A stretch of DNA of 64,000 nucleotides from Microthyrium microscopicum (taxonomy: Eukaryota > Ascomycota > Dothideomycetes > Microthyriales > Microthyriaceae). Every line of letters begins with the position of its first letter. The first letter of the stretch is position 1. The translations under genes and the position numbers were made by a program. Below the pieces are notes generated by a model. It had not been told where the DNA came from, searched no databases, and worked only from the letters and a program-made list of their open reading frames with translations. Of the stretch, positions 23,631 to 36,047 are shown piece after piece. The DNA lies in assembly GCA_010405405.1 (NCBI GenBank), contig MU004237.1, forward strand, positions 1,003,345 to 1,067,344. Reading direction: 5' to 3'.

Positions 23631-25850
23631 GCTGGTTCGTGAGATGCAGCAAGTTCATGGAACCACCCAGGGGACCAGAAAAGGACAACAAAAGCCGAAT
23701 CGGGCCTACTTCCCTGCCGCGCCATGGCGACATTGATTATTCTCCGCGCAGTGATCGGCCTGCGTTATTTGGAAACACCAGACATTTGAAGGAGCACCCC
23801 AAAATTCTAGGATTGGAGTTGCAGGAGCACCACAAACGCACTGACCGATGGAGCCAGGATATGGATCATTGATCTGTGCCTCGATGTTCCTCCCCAGCCA
23901 TTAAAAGGGACCCCTGAGGTTACTCGTTTAACAATAGAATCTGTTTCCTGGGTCCCCAGAATTAGAACCAGGGCAAGGACAGCACAACCGCATTTCCCTT
24001 GGAAAACTTTCCGACCAAGCGAGGTATGCTCAACACCTGGTCCTGGCCATCCCTTCTCTGCCCATCTGCTTTCAACATTTGAACAAATGTCCGATGATTT
24101 ACCACCAGGGCGGGCGATGAGACTAGAAGCAGAACGATTCCGTGCAGGCATGTTGTCCGACCGATTGAACAGCGAGAACCCGTATTAACGGCCGACGGAT
24201 CAATGATGCTCTTTGTTAGTGTCCGGCCCATCAATGCCGAGGAGATTTTTTTCCAATATTCCCCTTCGAGTTTCGGATAGTGCTGCCACAAGGCTGGATC
24301 CACTCCTGACAATCTGGTAGTTGGTGGTTGGTGGCTATTGAGGTCGGCGTTGCCAATCTCGGTCTCGTACCCCGTGGATATTTCGCCCAACTTCAGACGT
24401 GTACTCGCTTCGAGTATCACCTGGATCAACCACACGGATACGAATGGAAATACTGGCTGCACCTCATCTATCCAACTCAACTCGCCAAGGGATTCTGTAA
24501 AATTACGGTTCTTCTTGTGTCCGTATCAATCCAGACGCGTGCGCTTGCCCTACAACATTTTCACAAGCAGCTCAGAGTAAGGAAGACAGATCCCTGTCGG
24601 CAGTTCTTGCTAGCTACTAGCTAAAGCCCTAGCTCCTGCCAAGGACCTGTCAAAAACCTTGGAAAAGTGGTCAACGCCACAAGGCGAAGCGGCCACACAC
24701 GCGCCTTCCCCAGTTGCTCGGAACGTTCCTGGAAGGAACAACGGCTGAAGGCTGGAGGCCACTTCCTTTCTTGGCAAGGCTCATGTTCAGCTGCCAGCAC
24801 GTGGCTGCCTCTTTCTCGGGGCGGCGCTTTCCCTTCGATTGAGGCTGCAAACTATCGATGTCCACCGCCAATAATCCAAAAATCGAAGGATTCGAATTAT
24901 CGATTTCGGAAGATTGTCTATCGTCATGGAACCATATCTCTCGGACTCTCGTCGTCTATTCCCAGCCTCAGTCTCTTTTTGCGACGTACAAAAAAAAAGT
25001 TTATTGCCATTTTTCAGCCTTGTTTCGTTTTCATTACACTCCTTAGCATGAGATACCCATTTCTTTCCTTTCTCAATTAGCCATCGAGCCAATTTAGCGC
25101 CTCCAATACGACTATCTGTTCTACATTTTCTGGCCAAGAATACACATCTGCTCCTTCTTTGGCGGATTTTGTTTTCTTCTTTTCATCAAGAATTTGCACT
25201 TGGAAGGCGTTGGAAGGCGTTCAAGCGACGCGTTTGCACAAATTCTATTTCTAGATCCACCATCGCCGGCGGCAACCCTCGGAGATTTATTTCTCTCCAC
25301 TCGCGCGCATTGATCTTTGATACACGTGGAGCGATCTTAGCGGATAGCATTACTTCGGACCGACTTTCCCTCTATCGCAATTTCAGCGGCCAGCGCTCAA
25401 AGCTTGACTTTTTGTAAAGTATTTCCTCTCCTTTTTCCTTGGAGATTGATACCCCCTATTTGGCAAATGTTTTGTCATATCTTTCCTTTTCACCTTGTTG
25501 GAACTTTGTAAAGCCGACGCCGAAGATTCATTTACCGGCTGGCATGTCTTTGTAGGATAGGATTGTTGTATCAGGATCGCGGTTGGTGGATGAACCACGC
25601 ACGGGAGATGGTGCGGGAAAGGATTGGCATGGTTATGAGGACTTTTTATGTATTAGTGTTGTTGTCCTCGCATGGCCAGAGAAGATTAGAAAGAAATATA
25701 ACTCATTCTGAATTCAACTAGCAGTTCCATACAAGTGATCTTTCTACTTGCGTATTCACCCATCTATCAGTCTAATCATACAGCAATCATCAGGTCCCCA
25801 GAAACAACAAGAACGCCTTGCTTAATAGCACAAAATCTCTCACTCATTCT
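23631..25850. other. 2.2-kb intergenic region
   Basis: It lies between the stop of the Zn2Cys6 gene and the stop of the J-protein gene on the opposite strand. Small ORFs on both strands show no motif. Parts (24800-25400) are pyrimidine-rich on the plus strand, like a leader or promoter, yet no downstream plus-strand gene follows. I see no RNA gene. Confidence 0.5.
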
Positions 25851-26555
25851 TCATCCCAAAACCTTCAACTTTTTCTTCTTCTTCTTCCCCTCATCGCCAC
25901 CCTTCCCCTTCTGAAAGTCCCGCCAACTCCCAATTCGCTGCTCCCGCGTCGCCTCCCACTTAACCTCATGTTCCCTCTTCCTCTTCCTCTCCTCAATCTC
26001 CTCATCCACCTTCCTCTGCTCCCGCCCCTCCTCCTGCATCTGCGCCTTCATCTGCTTTCTCCTTCTCAACTCATCATCCACCAACACCATCCTCGTCTTA
26101 TCCCGCCACAGTCTCCGCCACTCCTCCGTATCCTGCGCCTCCCTAAACTCCGGTGTATCCACCGTCCACTTCTTCTCCCTCAGCAACAACATCCGCGCAT
26201 CCGCAATAGATTCATCTAGTCGTTCACGGTGTTTGTCATCGAGCAGTTCAGTGTGTGCTTTGGCGAGCCGGTCAAAGGCGTCGGGGGCGCGCGGGTTGGA
26301 GGTTTTGTCGGGATGGATTAGGAGGGACTTTTTGCGGTAGGTGGCTTTTATGGAGGAGGGGGGCACGCCGGGTTGGAGGTCGAGGACGGCGTAGGCGTCG
26401 AGTTTGAAGGAGTTGAGGATGCGGTCTATTTCGGCGTCTTTGTCGAATTCTTTGGATTCTTTCTCTAGGGCGTCGAGGATGTCGGTGTCTGGTACGGAGT
26501 CTGTTGGGTTGTCTTTTGGTGGCTCTTTTGGGGGTTCTTTTGGTGATGGTGGCAT
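25851..26555 (-). CDS. J-domain protein, DNAJC8/Spf31-like
   Basis: Single exon, 234 aa. A Pro/Lys-rich N-terminus precedes a J domain at about residues 49-113 (DAYAVLDLQPG, KKSLLIHPDKT with HPD at 81-83, then DAFDRLAKAHTELLDD). A long charged helix follows (RRRKQMKAQMQEEGREQRK..., likely coiled coil), ending in RIGSWRDFQKG and a lysine-rich nuclear signal. This order and the RIGSWRDF motif match DNAJC8 and fission yeast Spf31, Hsp70 co-chaperones associated with the spliceosome. It is divergent from DBP4, with 339 bases between the starts. Confidence 0.9.
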   Translation of the reverse strand: MPPSPKEPPKEPPKDNPTDSVPDTDILDALEKESKEFDKDAEIDRILNSFKLDAYAVLDLQPGVPPSSIKATYRKKSLLIHPDKTSNPRAPDAFDRLAKAHTELLDDKHRERLDESIADARMLLLREKKWTVDTPEFREAQDTEEWRRLWRDKTRMVLVDDELRRRKQMKAQMQEEGREQRKVDEEIEERKRKREHEVKWEATREQRIGSWRDFQKGKGGDEGKKKKKKLKVLG

Positions 26556-26894
26556 GATGGCGAAGTTGTAGAAATTGGTGCGTAGAAGCGATGTAGGGAT
26601 ATTAGAAGAGTAGGGTGTTAGTCGAGTGAGCTCTGTGATGTAGTAGTAATGACTGAGGTGTAGTTACATGTAGATATAAAGTTATTGGTAGTTGGAGATG
26701 GCCGGGCCCAGGCAGGGCAGGTGCGGAAGTGGGATGAGAGCAAGGTTGTTCCTTCCATTTTGGGAGCTGCATGCCTTTTTTTTCTGACTCTCCAACTCCA
26801 CCTTTCAGGACTTCTGAGTTTCATACACCACAGCATTGGTGAACGCAATTTTCGCGAACCTTTCATATGCTCAACGGTATAAATCCCAATTAAG
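26556..26894. promoter_or_regulatory. Divergent promoter of the J-protein gene and DBP4
   Basis: The 339 bases between the two ATGs must hold both promoters. On the plus strand a GGTATAAAT sequence (about 26876-26884) lies only about 15 bases before the DBP4 ATG, too close for a classic TATA function. No other motif is convincing. Confidence 0.45.
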
Positions 26895-29307
26895 ATGCCG
26901 GCGCCTAAACGGAAACGTCCCCATCCTGGGAAACAAGCCCAACAACCACAATCGAAAAAGCGAAAACGAGATGACAACGAAATTCCACAACTCCAGAAAG
27001 CAGTTGAAGAACTGGTATGATATTCGTCCTAATACCTCTTACCGGCCCTTCTGATTATGATAGAACCTTGAAAATGCCGCTTATACTCGATTCGCAGACC
27101 TCCCACTTTCCAAACCTACACTCGCAGGCCTCAAAGCCTCCCACTTTACGACTCTCACCGATATCCAGACTCGCGCTATTCCCCTCGGACTATCTGGCCG
27201 TGACATACTTGGTGCAGCTAAGACAGGCAGTGGGAAGACACTCGCCTTTCTCATTCCAGTTCTAGAAAATTTATATCGCCGCCACCATGTCGGGCCCGAT
27301 GCTGGGTTGGGTGCGATGATCATATCCCCCACACGAGAACTTGCGATTCAGATCTTCGAAGTCTTACGAAATATTGGTGGGCATGGACATATGTTTGCTG
27401 CAGGTCTGGTCATTGGCGGGAAGAGCCTGATTGAGGAGCAAAATGCGCTTGTTCGCATGAATATTGTTGTGTGCACGCCAGGCCGAATGCTACAACATCT
27501 GAGTCAGACGGCAGCGTTCAATGTGGACGATTTACAGATGCTTGTACTGGATGAAGCAGATAGAATCCTGGACATGGGATTTCAACGAGATGTTGATGCG
27601 ATTGTGGATTATCTACCCAAGGACCGACAAACCATGCTGTTCAGCGCTACACAGACTAAAAAGGTGTCGGATCTTGCACGTCTAAGTCTCAAGGATCCGG
27701 AATATGTGTCTGTTCATCAAGAAGCTACTACTGCGACACCAAAGGGCTTACAACAGAATTACTGCATTACTCCGTTACCAGAGAAGTTGGATACACTCTG
27801 GAGCTTTATCCAGTCTGCCAAAAAATCCAAAACCATCGTCTTCCTCTCAGCAGGTAAACAAGTACGCTTCGTATACGAATCCTTCCGGCGAATGCAACCT
27901 GGTGTCCCACTTCTCCATCTCCACGGCAAGCAAAAACAATCCACCCGTCTAGAAATCACCCGCCGCTTCTCCACCGCCACGACGTCCTGTCTGTTCGCCA
28001 CTGACGTCGCCGCCCGCGGTCTCGACTTTCCCGCCGTTGACTGGGTAGTTCAAGTCGATGCGCCCGAAGATGCGGACACCTACATCCACCGCGTAGGCCG
28101 CACAGCACGCTACGAGCGCGAAGGCCGAGCGATCCTATTCCTAGATCCAAGCGAAGAAGAAGGCATGCTCAAAGCACTTGGCGCAAAGAAAGTACCAGTC
28201 GAAAAAGTGAATGTCAAGGGCAAGAAGAAGACGTCTATAAAGAATGCGTTGCAGAATATGTGTTTCAAAGACTCTCAGCTGAAATATCTAGGGCAGAAAG
28301 CATTTGCTAGTTATGCGCGCAGTATCTACGTCCAGTCTGATAAAGTTACTTTTCAAATGGACAAGCTAGCGCTTGAAGAATTCGCGGATAGTATGGGTCT
28401 GCCTGGTGCCCCACGCATCAAGTTCTTGAAGGGCGACGATCCAAAGGCAAGAAAGAATGCGCCTAGAGCTCAACTTGATGATTCGGATAGTAGTGAAGCG
28501 GAAGATGAAGAGGAGGAACCGAAGAAGGCAACACAGCCAAAGACGAAGATTGATCGCATGTTTGAGCGCCAGAACATGGATGTGCTTGCTAGTCATCGCA
28601 GCAAATTGTTGGCATCCGATGAAGCATCTTCGAGTTCAGACGCAGCTTCTGATGAAGACGACGACCTACTCACCGTCAAACAACGTATCCCGGCAGAACC
28701 TGCAGAGGCAGAAGAGGACGTGCGCATGGTGAACATTGCTGGTGTCACCGGTCCAGTCCTCGTTGATTCGAAACGTGCTGAGAAGCGCTTAACTAGCAAG
28801 AAGGCCATGTTGAAGCTCAAAGACAGAGGTTCGAAGATTGTGTTTGACGATGAGGGCAATGCTAGACCTGCGTATGAGCTTGAGACGGAGCGAGATTGGC
28901 AGGAGAAGACCAAAGTGGTTGAAGCGAGAGAGCGATTTGTGGATGAGGAGCGGGAAAGAGTTATGGCCCATGATCAGCTTGATAAACAGGTTGCGAAAGA
29001 CAAGAGGGTGGAAAAGAGAATCAAGCGCAAGATTAGAGAGAAGGAAGAACGACTGGGCAAGATGGCTGGAGCTGAGGATGGTGGGGAGGGTGAAAAGGAG
29101 GATTTGCTTCAGAACTTTTTGGATGATGCTGAAGGAATGGTCAGTGATGGCTCTGATCGTTCTGAAGGCGAGGGATCTGGAGCAGACCAGGTTGAGGAAG
29201 AGACTGCCCGTTCTAAGAGCAAGAAACAAGTCAAGTTCGCTGAACAGGATGAGGATATGGACTTTGAGGACCTGGAGATTTTGGCCGCTGGACTTATTGA
29301 GACATGA
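26895..29307 (+). CDS. DBP4: ATP-dependent RNA helicase Dbp4
   Basis: Exons 26895-27014 and 27064-29307; 787 aa. It starts [13 protein letters not shown]. The first intron (GTATGA...GATAG, 49 bases) joins VEEL to [10 protein letters not shown], directly before the Q motif ([11 protein letters not shown]). Motif I is AAKTGSGKT (91-99), then SPTREL, TPGR, DEAD (in [14 protein letters not shown]), [14 protein letters not shown] and [10 protein letters not shown]. The C-terminal third is acidic and coiled, with many D/E and K blocks. Dbp4/Hca4 acts in early pre-rRNA processing, releasing U14 and U3-associated complexes from pre-ribosomes. It is convergent with MAGO, 257 bases apart. Confidence 0.96.
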
Positions 29308-29564
29308 TCGCATAGCAACTTTCACAAATCATATGCACTTGATCTTCATCAGACAGAGTGTTTTCATTCTCAACATTAAATGTGTCGTACCTGCGGTCTA
29401 TTAGCGATAGTCCAGATGGGCATGAACAAAAACAAACCAGACTGATGCAATGAAGTGTTGACGCCATTCCCTGCGTCTTTGCTTTTATCATGACCTCCTC
29501 TTCGAAGCCTTCAGAATGCCATTCGACACAATTCCATTCACATATGTCGTCCCCATCCACCCCT
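29308..29564. other. Convergent 3' intergenic spacer
   Basis: 257 bases between the stop codons of DBP4 and MAGO. Nothing recognisable beyond probable 3' UTRs. Confidence 0.5.
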
Positions 29565-30074
29565 TCAAATCGGCTTAATCTTAAAATGCAAACTAATCAA
29601 ACTAAACACCAACGCCTTCAAATCCTGCACCAAATAATAAAACACCCTCAACCCCTCCGGATCCGCACTCTCCGTAACATCCACCAAACTGCCAATCTTC
29701 GCCGTCTCAAAGCTAATATGCTCATTCCCCAGCCGTATTTCGAGTTCTTGGCGTCCATCTTTGTTTTTGGTCGGCCATTTGCTGTCGTCTTCTTTCATGA
29801 TTTCGGATTCCCGCACTATGCGCTTGATCTCGTCGATTACGACGCTGGAGACGCACATTTCTTTGCGGATTAAGGAGTCGTTGCGGTATTGGCTGTTGTT
29901 GGCGTAGCGCACGGTGGAGGAGGGTGAGGTGGGGTGTGTGCGGAAGTCGAATTCGAGAAATTCGTGGCCGAAGCGGCCGGAGTGGCCGGAGCTGTTGGGG
30001 TGTTAGTTGGTTGTGGGAATTGGGGAATGGGGGTGGTACTAGTAGCGGATGTAGAAGGCGTCGTTGGTCGCCAT
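29565..30074 (-). CDS. MAGO: Mago nashi, exon junction complex subunit
   Basis: Exons 30074-30040 and 29991-29565; 153 aa. Exon 1 gives [12 protein letters not shown]; the 48-base intron (GTACCA...CAACAG, branch point CTAAC) splits the Tyr-Tyr before [17 protein letters not shown]. The remainder is highly conserved: [59 protein letters not shown], ending [13 protein letters not shown]. Mago forms a heterodimer with Y14 that locks eIF4A3 on spliced mRNA. Its presence fits an intron-rich genome. It is divergent from beta-COP. Confidence 0.97.
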
Positions 30075-30770
30075 GGTGAGAGGTATTGAGCGTGGTTTTT
30101 GTTCTGGTCTGTGGGCAATCTGTGCTTGAGTTCGTGATAGAAGATAGGAAGCGCAATGGTTCCAAGAAGTTTGTGGAATGAAGTGGTTAAGTGGTTGAGT
30201 GGTGCAGTGGTGAAGATGTGCAGAGCAGCAAGAAGTCGAGATGTCGTTGAAGGTTGAGCTTCAACTGTCTTCCTTACTAGGCAGCTTCTGGCTTGGGCAA
30301 TAGCACCCCAATGTTCGCACTTTTTAAGACTCTGCTTTCGGCGCTCTGTTGATTGCTTCTAATTAAATCTCATCATCCCAAAAATAATAGATAGAATATG
30401 ATTAATCAAAAGATATAAGCTATAGTATGTGGGAGCATTGGAATTGATACTTGGCGGAGAAACGTTGATCCGAGCTCATGGTGGCTCTTTCCCTCAATGA
30501 AGTGGACACGAAATGCATCTTGACGCCCAAAGTGAGATGTCCATCAACACCATATCCTCTCTCCAAAACCAATACTTGTCTTTAGGCTGCCATTATAAAT
30601 GCCCGAGTAACCTATTCTCCCCCCTCTCTCTTTGATCCGCCTGTTGGCACCCACAATAGTCTCTCCCCTGAACCCCTCCGACCCTCTAGCTCGCCGCGCC
30701 TGCCAGGTCAGCTTCTCCATACATTTCGATCACCAACACATAAATCGACCAATTCAACTTCTTCAACGAC
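30075..30770. promoter_or_regulatory. Divergent promoter region of MAGO and SEC26
   Basis: 696 bases between divergent ATGs. The stretch 30360-30430 is AT-rich. The region just before the beta-COP ATG is rich in C and T, as is usual for fungal leaders. No specific site can be supported. Confidence 0.45.
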
Positions 30771-33735
30771 ATGGCGACTTTTCTGGATTCGACCTACTCA
30801 TTGGTTGCACAGGATAATGCCGCAGATCAGCCTACCCAGCAGGAATTGAAGACTCAGCTGGAGAAGGGGACAGATGAGACCAAAGTCGAGACCTTGAAGC
30901 GCATATTGTCCGTTATGCTCAATGGCGATCCAATGCCTGGCCTCCTTATGCACATCATCCGCTTCGTCATGCCATCCAAAAGCAAGCAATTGAAGAAGCT
31001 TCTTTACCTTTACTACGAGATATGTCCAAAGCACGAACCCAATGGCAAGCTTAGGCAAGAATGGATTCTTGTATGCAATAGCATCCGTCTTGACCTTCAA
31101 CATCCCAACGAATACATCCGCGGTAACACACTTCGCTTCCTCAACAAAATACGCGATGCCGAACTCATGGAACCCCTCCTCCAACCAGCTCGACAATGCC
31201 TCGAGCATCGACACGCATATGTCCGCAAAAACGCCGTTTTCGCAATTGCTTCTATATATATACATATGGAGACATTGATACCCGATGCGCCTGATCTTAT
31301 ATTCAAGTTTCTGGAAGATGAACAGGACCCAACTTGCAAGCGAAATGCATTTGCTGCATTGTTGAGCATCAGCCATGACAAGGCATTGGCGTACATCAGT
31401 AAATCATTTGATGGAATACCCAATCACGAAGAATTGCTGCAATTGGCGGAGTTGGAGTTCATTCGAAAAGATGCTGTCATTAACCAACAGAACAAGGCCA
31501 GATATCTTCGACTCATTTTCGACCTCCTTGAAGCCAACACATCTACCGTCGTTTACGAAGCTGCCTCGTCCCTTACATCCCTCACAAACAACCCAGTGGC
31601 TGTCAAAGCTGCTGCCTCCAAGTTTATCGAACTCGCGATCAAGGAGGCCGACAATAACGTCAAACTTATTATACTTGACAAGGTCAGCCAACTACGAAGA
31701 CAAAATGAGGGTATCCTGGACGATCTTACCATGGAAATCTTGCGAGTTCTGTCCAGTCCTGATTTGGATGTACGGAGGAAGGCTTTGGAGTTGGCACTCG
31801 AAATGGTGTCAAGCAAAAATGTAGAAGATGTGGTCCTACTGCTCAAAAAGGAACTCTCAAAAACGGTGGATGAGCAATACGAAAAGGTAAGGCTCCCATA
31901 TTCGATGCTCTGGTGTCAGACTGACAGTTGTAGAACTTGGAATACCGATCATTACTCATTCACTCTATCCATCAATGCGCCATCAAGTTTTCACAAGTAG
32001 CCGCCAGCGTGGTCGGCTCTCTAATGGACTTTATCGCCGATTCAACCGTCAACAACACATCTGCAGTGGACGTAATTTCATTTGTCAAGGAAGTTGTTGA
32101 GAAATTCCCCGAGCTAAGAAGCTCTATTCTGGAAAGACTCATTTCTACTCTTGATGAAGTTCGAGCTGGCAAAGTTTATCGAGGAGCTCTTTGGATCGTC
32201 GGAGAATATTCCCTGGATGAAGCAGATATCAGGGAGTCCTGGAAACGGATACGCGCGAGTCTTGGAGAAATCCCCATTTTAGCATCCGAGCAACGCCTGC
32301 TAGATCAAGCAGAAGGTGGTGAAGAACCAGGTGACGGTGTAAATGGCCATTCCAAACCAGCTGCCCCATCAGGGTCGAGAAAGGTGTTGGCTGATGGTAC
32401 ATATGCCACAGAAACTGCTCTCACAAGTCAAGACAAGGCCAAATTAGAAGCTGTCAAGGCTGCACAAAAACCACCGCTCCGGCAACTCATTCTCGACGGC
32501 GATTATTATCTGGCTACTGTTCTCTCAACAAGTCTTGTCAAATTGGTCATGCGGCACTCGGAAGTATCCAGTGACAAGGAACGAACGAACGCGCTAAGAG
32601 CTGAAGCAATGCTTATCATGATCTCCATCATTCGCGTTGGGCAATCACAATTCGTCAAGACGCCAATCGATGAGGATTCTGTCGATCGTGTCATGGCCTG
32701 CCTACGCGCGTTGGCAGACTTCGCCCAAAACAAGGAACTAGGAACTGTTTTCTTAGATGACACGAGAAAGGCTTTCCGCGTCATGGTCATGGCAGAAGAG
32801 AAGAAACGTGCTGCCAAAGAAGCACTCATCAAGGCCAAATCGGCTGTTCAGGTTGATGATGTGGTCAGCATCCGTCAATTGACCAAGAAGTCAACCGTAG
32901 ATGGAGCAGACGATGTGACTATCGATGTAGAAAAGGCCACAGGTGGGGATTCTGCTACGGAAAATCTATCATCAAAACTCAGCAAGGTAGTTCAGCTTAC
33001 TGGCTTTTCGGATCCTGTATACGCGGAAGCCTACGTCAACGTGCAACAATTCGACATCATCCTCGACGTTCTTCTTGTCAACCAAACCACCGACACTCTC
33101 CAAAATCTCTCCGTGGAGTTCGCTACTCTTGGTGACCTCAAGGTAGTTGAGCGACCCACAACTCAAAACCTGGCTGTGCACGACTTTTCCAACGTGCAAG
33201 CGACCATCAAAGTTTCATCGACAGATACAGGAGTCATTTTCGGCAACATTGTGTACGACGGCCACCACAGCACTGAGAATAATGTCGTCATTCTCAACGA
33301 TATCCACGTTGATATCATGGACTACATCCAGCCCGCTCAATGCACAGAAACGCAGTTCCGCACCATGTGGACTGAATTTGAGTGGGAAAATAAGGTCAAC
33401 ATCAACTCCAAGGCCAAGACGTTACGAGCCTTCCTCGATCTCCTCATGAAAGCCACAAACATGGCCTGCCTCACGCCAGAAAGCAGCATGCAAGGCGACT
33501 GCAAATTCCTCAGCGCTAATTTATATGCACGCAGTGTCTTTGGTAAGCCTCTCTCACCTCACCATACACTAATAAACTAACAAACTCTGTAGGTGAAGAC
33601 GCTCTAGCAAATCTCAGCATCGAAAAAGAAGCCGACGACGGTCCAGTCACCGGTTTCGTACGTATTCGGTCAAGAAGCCAAGGTCTAGCGCTAGCATTGG
33701 GCTCACTGAAGGGACTCAAGGCCGCGACCGCATAG
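30771..33735 (+). CDS. SEC26: Coatomer subunit beta
   Basis: Exons 30771-31886, 31934-33542, 33593-33735; 955 aa. It starts [12 protein letters not shown]. The first exon is an armadillo-like adaptin N-terminal region ([45 protein letters not shown]). The second exon contains a linker with [13 protein letters not shown] and the coatomer beta C-terminal appendage ([20 protein letters not shown]). The end is [21 protein letters not shown]. Beta-COP is part of the COPI coat for retrograde Golgi-to-ER traffic. Both introns have clear GTAAG donors. The length matches yeast Sec26 (about 970). Confidence 0.97.
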
Positions 33736-34431
33736 AGTGTTACTTTTCGTGGAGTACCGAGACTCCATTTCCTGGCACGTAGGCGACCTGCTAATTAAGA
33801 CGCCCGGATTGATGGGCATTTATGGCTGTTTGAAAAAGCGGTGGCAGTATAGCATGATGCATATGATTAATCAACGGCTTATGTAGCTCATGGGGCGAAT
33901 TGATGCAAACTTCCAAAACCCCTTTTCTTGAATGCTTGCCAACTACTACTTACTTATTATACAAGACCCAAAAATGAGAATGCATCTTAACAGAATTGCA
34001 GGTACAACCATATCAACTGCAAGGCCTGGGCACTTTACCCGTCACGCTAGTGGCAGTTTCAGGGGTAAACTCGACAACTTCTCACATAAACATCAAAACA
34101 CTTTTCTGCAATAATCCCAGCATTACCTCTATGTACCTTAGTGAGCCGTTTGATCGATACACCGATCCTCTACTCCCCATGTAGCACTTCAACAGTGCTA
34201 CAACCTGCGGCTTCTAGAGGCTGGACAGGCGCGAATGCATTGACTAGTACCTTAACAAGTGATGATGTCACGATAAAGCTGTCTGCCACTCGTACAGTGA
34301 AGGCGCAAGGTACTCAAAGTATATCGAGTGGTCCAGCCTAGGCTCCAGCGATTTAGTGAGAAGCAAATCCAGTCTCTGGAATTAGACCGCTAGACGTCCC
34401 TAACAGTACTGACAACACCGACACGGAAAAC
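33736..34431. other. Intergenic spacer between SEC26 and an SDR
   Basis: About 700 bases holding the beta-COP 3' UTR and the SDR promoter. Small ORFs only; no repeat or RNA gene seen. Confidence 0.5.
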
Positions 34432-35517
34432 ATGGTCTCCCTCCACCTCATAGAGTCGTCCAACAACCAGATCAAGTCCACCCTGCCGCCTGGTCTGGTC
34501 GCTGTCTTCGTAGGAGCCACAAATGGAATTGGAGAAACAACCGTTAAACAGTTCGCGAAACATGCAACTAAACCGCGAGTTTACATCATCGGCCGCTCTC
34601 AAGAAGCTGGTGATCGCATCGTGGCTGAATGTAAGGAATTGAATCCTGAAGGTACATTTATCTTCCTCCAGCGGGACACCAGCCTCATACGCAACGTGGA
34701 CGAAGTCTGTCATGAGCTCGTCAGCAAGGAGAAGGCTATCAATATTCTATTTTTGACTATCGGTACTCTGCAATCAGGCTTTAGTGAGTTCTCAGTCATC
34801 TCATCGCAATCATCTATGAACTGTTCACTAAACCACACAGAAACCGAAGAAGGACTCCATTATCCAACAGCTCTCACAGTCCACGCACGCAGCCGCTTCA
34901 TCTCAAATCTTCTACCGCTCCTCCAACGAGCCGAATCATTGCGTCGCGTTGTCAGCGTGTATATGGCTACCCATGAAGCTCAAATCAACATGGACGACTT
35001 CCAAGGCTGGAACCTGAGTCGCTATGCAAACATGGGCCATACAGCCTCACTCATCACCCTCGATCTAGAGGCGCACCACAAAGCCGCGCCGGAAGTCTCG
35101 TTTGTGCACAATTTCCCTGGCGCTGTGGAGTCTGGTATCGCGCGCGGCTCGATTGGTGCGTTTATGAGAGTTCTCAAAACTATATATGCATTTTTGGGGC
35201 CCTTGGTGCATATTCCGCTGGTGGAAGCTGGGGACCGCCATTTGTTTCTTTGTACCAGTGCGCGGTTTTCTAGCGGAGTGGAGGATGTGGCTGCTGGTGT
35301 TCCGTTGGGGGATGGATTGGCTGTCGCGCGCGGCACTGATGGGCAGGCTGGATGTGGAGTGTACTCCATTGATGCAAATGGTGAGAGTGCAGGCCCGAAG
35401 GCCGAGCGGTTGCTTGCTGAGCTTAGGAGCCAGGGCTTGGTTGAGAAGGTACGAGAAGTGATCGATACTGATATCAATTGGGCTCTCGCTTCCAGCGGTG
35501 GTACGAAGATAGCATAG
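34432..35517 (+). CDS. Atypical fungal short-chain dehydrogenase-like protein
   Basis: Exons 34432-34783 and 34841-35517; 342 aa. The 57-base intron (GTGAGT...CACACAG) has no stop in frame, so retention would also read through. Splicing restores QSGFKTEEGL, followed by the family-like HARSRFISNLLPLLQ. The nucleotide-binding turn is VFVGATNGIGE, with the second strand VYIIGRS. I see the serine segment RRVVSVYM but no clear YxxxK; the expected place reads NMGHTASLITL. This divergent SDR branch often sits near fungal secondary-metabolism or transport genes. An MFS pump follows 530 bases downstream on the same strand. The substrate is unknown. Confidence 0.85.
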   Translation: MVSLHLIESSNNQIKSTLPPGLVAVFVGATNGIGETTVKQFAKHATKPRVYIIGRSQEAGDRIVAECKELNPEGTFIFLQRDTSLIRNVDEVCHELVSKEKAINILFLTIGTLQSGFSEFSVISSQSSMNCSLNHTETEEGLHYPTALTVHARSRFISNLLPLLQRAESLRRVVSVYMATHEAQINMDDFQGWNLSRYANMGHTASLITLDLEAHHKAAPEVSFVHNFPGAVESGIARGSIGAFMRVLKTIYAFLGPLVHIPLVEAGDRHLFLCTSARFSSGVEDVAAGVPLGDGLAVARGTDGQAGCGVYSIDANGESAGPKAERLLAELRSQGLVEKVREVIDTDINWALASSGGTKIA

Positions 35518-36047
35518 CACTCACGCTTTTCACTTGTCATGCTGGAGTCAATCCGTCGGAGGTGAGCATGGTAGAACTACTTTGGTCAAACGCCGATTTG
35601 ATGGCCTTTTCTTCTACTCAGTAGCTTGCTCAAGCCTGCAGCATGAGATATCTTGGAGCATATTTCCAGATTTGCAAAACTGCCCATACGTTCGCGCTAA
35701 ATCTCGCAATTGCTACCGCTTAGGGTGGCTCAAATCAGCTTTACCTTTGAGAGGCTTTACCCACAGCGCAGACAAAAGCTTGCGGTATTGTTCTGGTAAC
35801 GCTTTCATAGGATCGACACTTTCCAACTTCTTTTCCTGGATGCTTGTACGTATCTCGAAAGGCGTGATTCGAATGTACTTTCCAGGGCGTAAGGAGCAAT
35901 GGCACGGACCACCAGCATTGTTGATATATCAGGAGCACCTCGCCCTCAACTTCCATATTATCAACAACATTCAGGGGTAATTTATACTATCTAGAACAGC
36001 TTTCGCTAACTCAAGATTCACCAAAGATTGGCTGAAATCTGCCCAAT
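35518..36047. other. Intergenic spacer between SDR and MFS gene
   Basis: 530 bases, probably the SDR 3' end and the MFS promoter. No supported feature. Confidence 0.5.
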
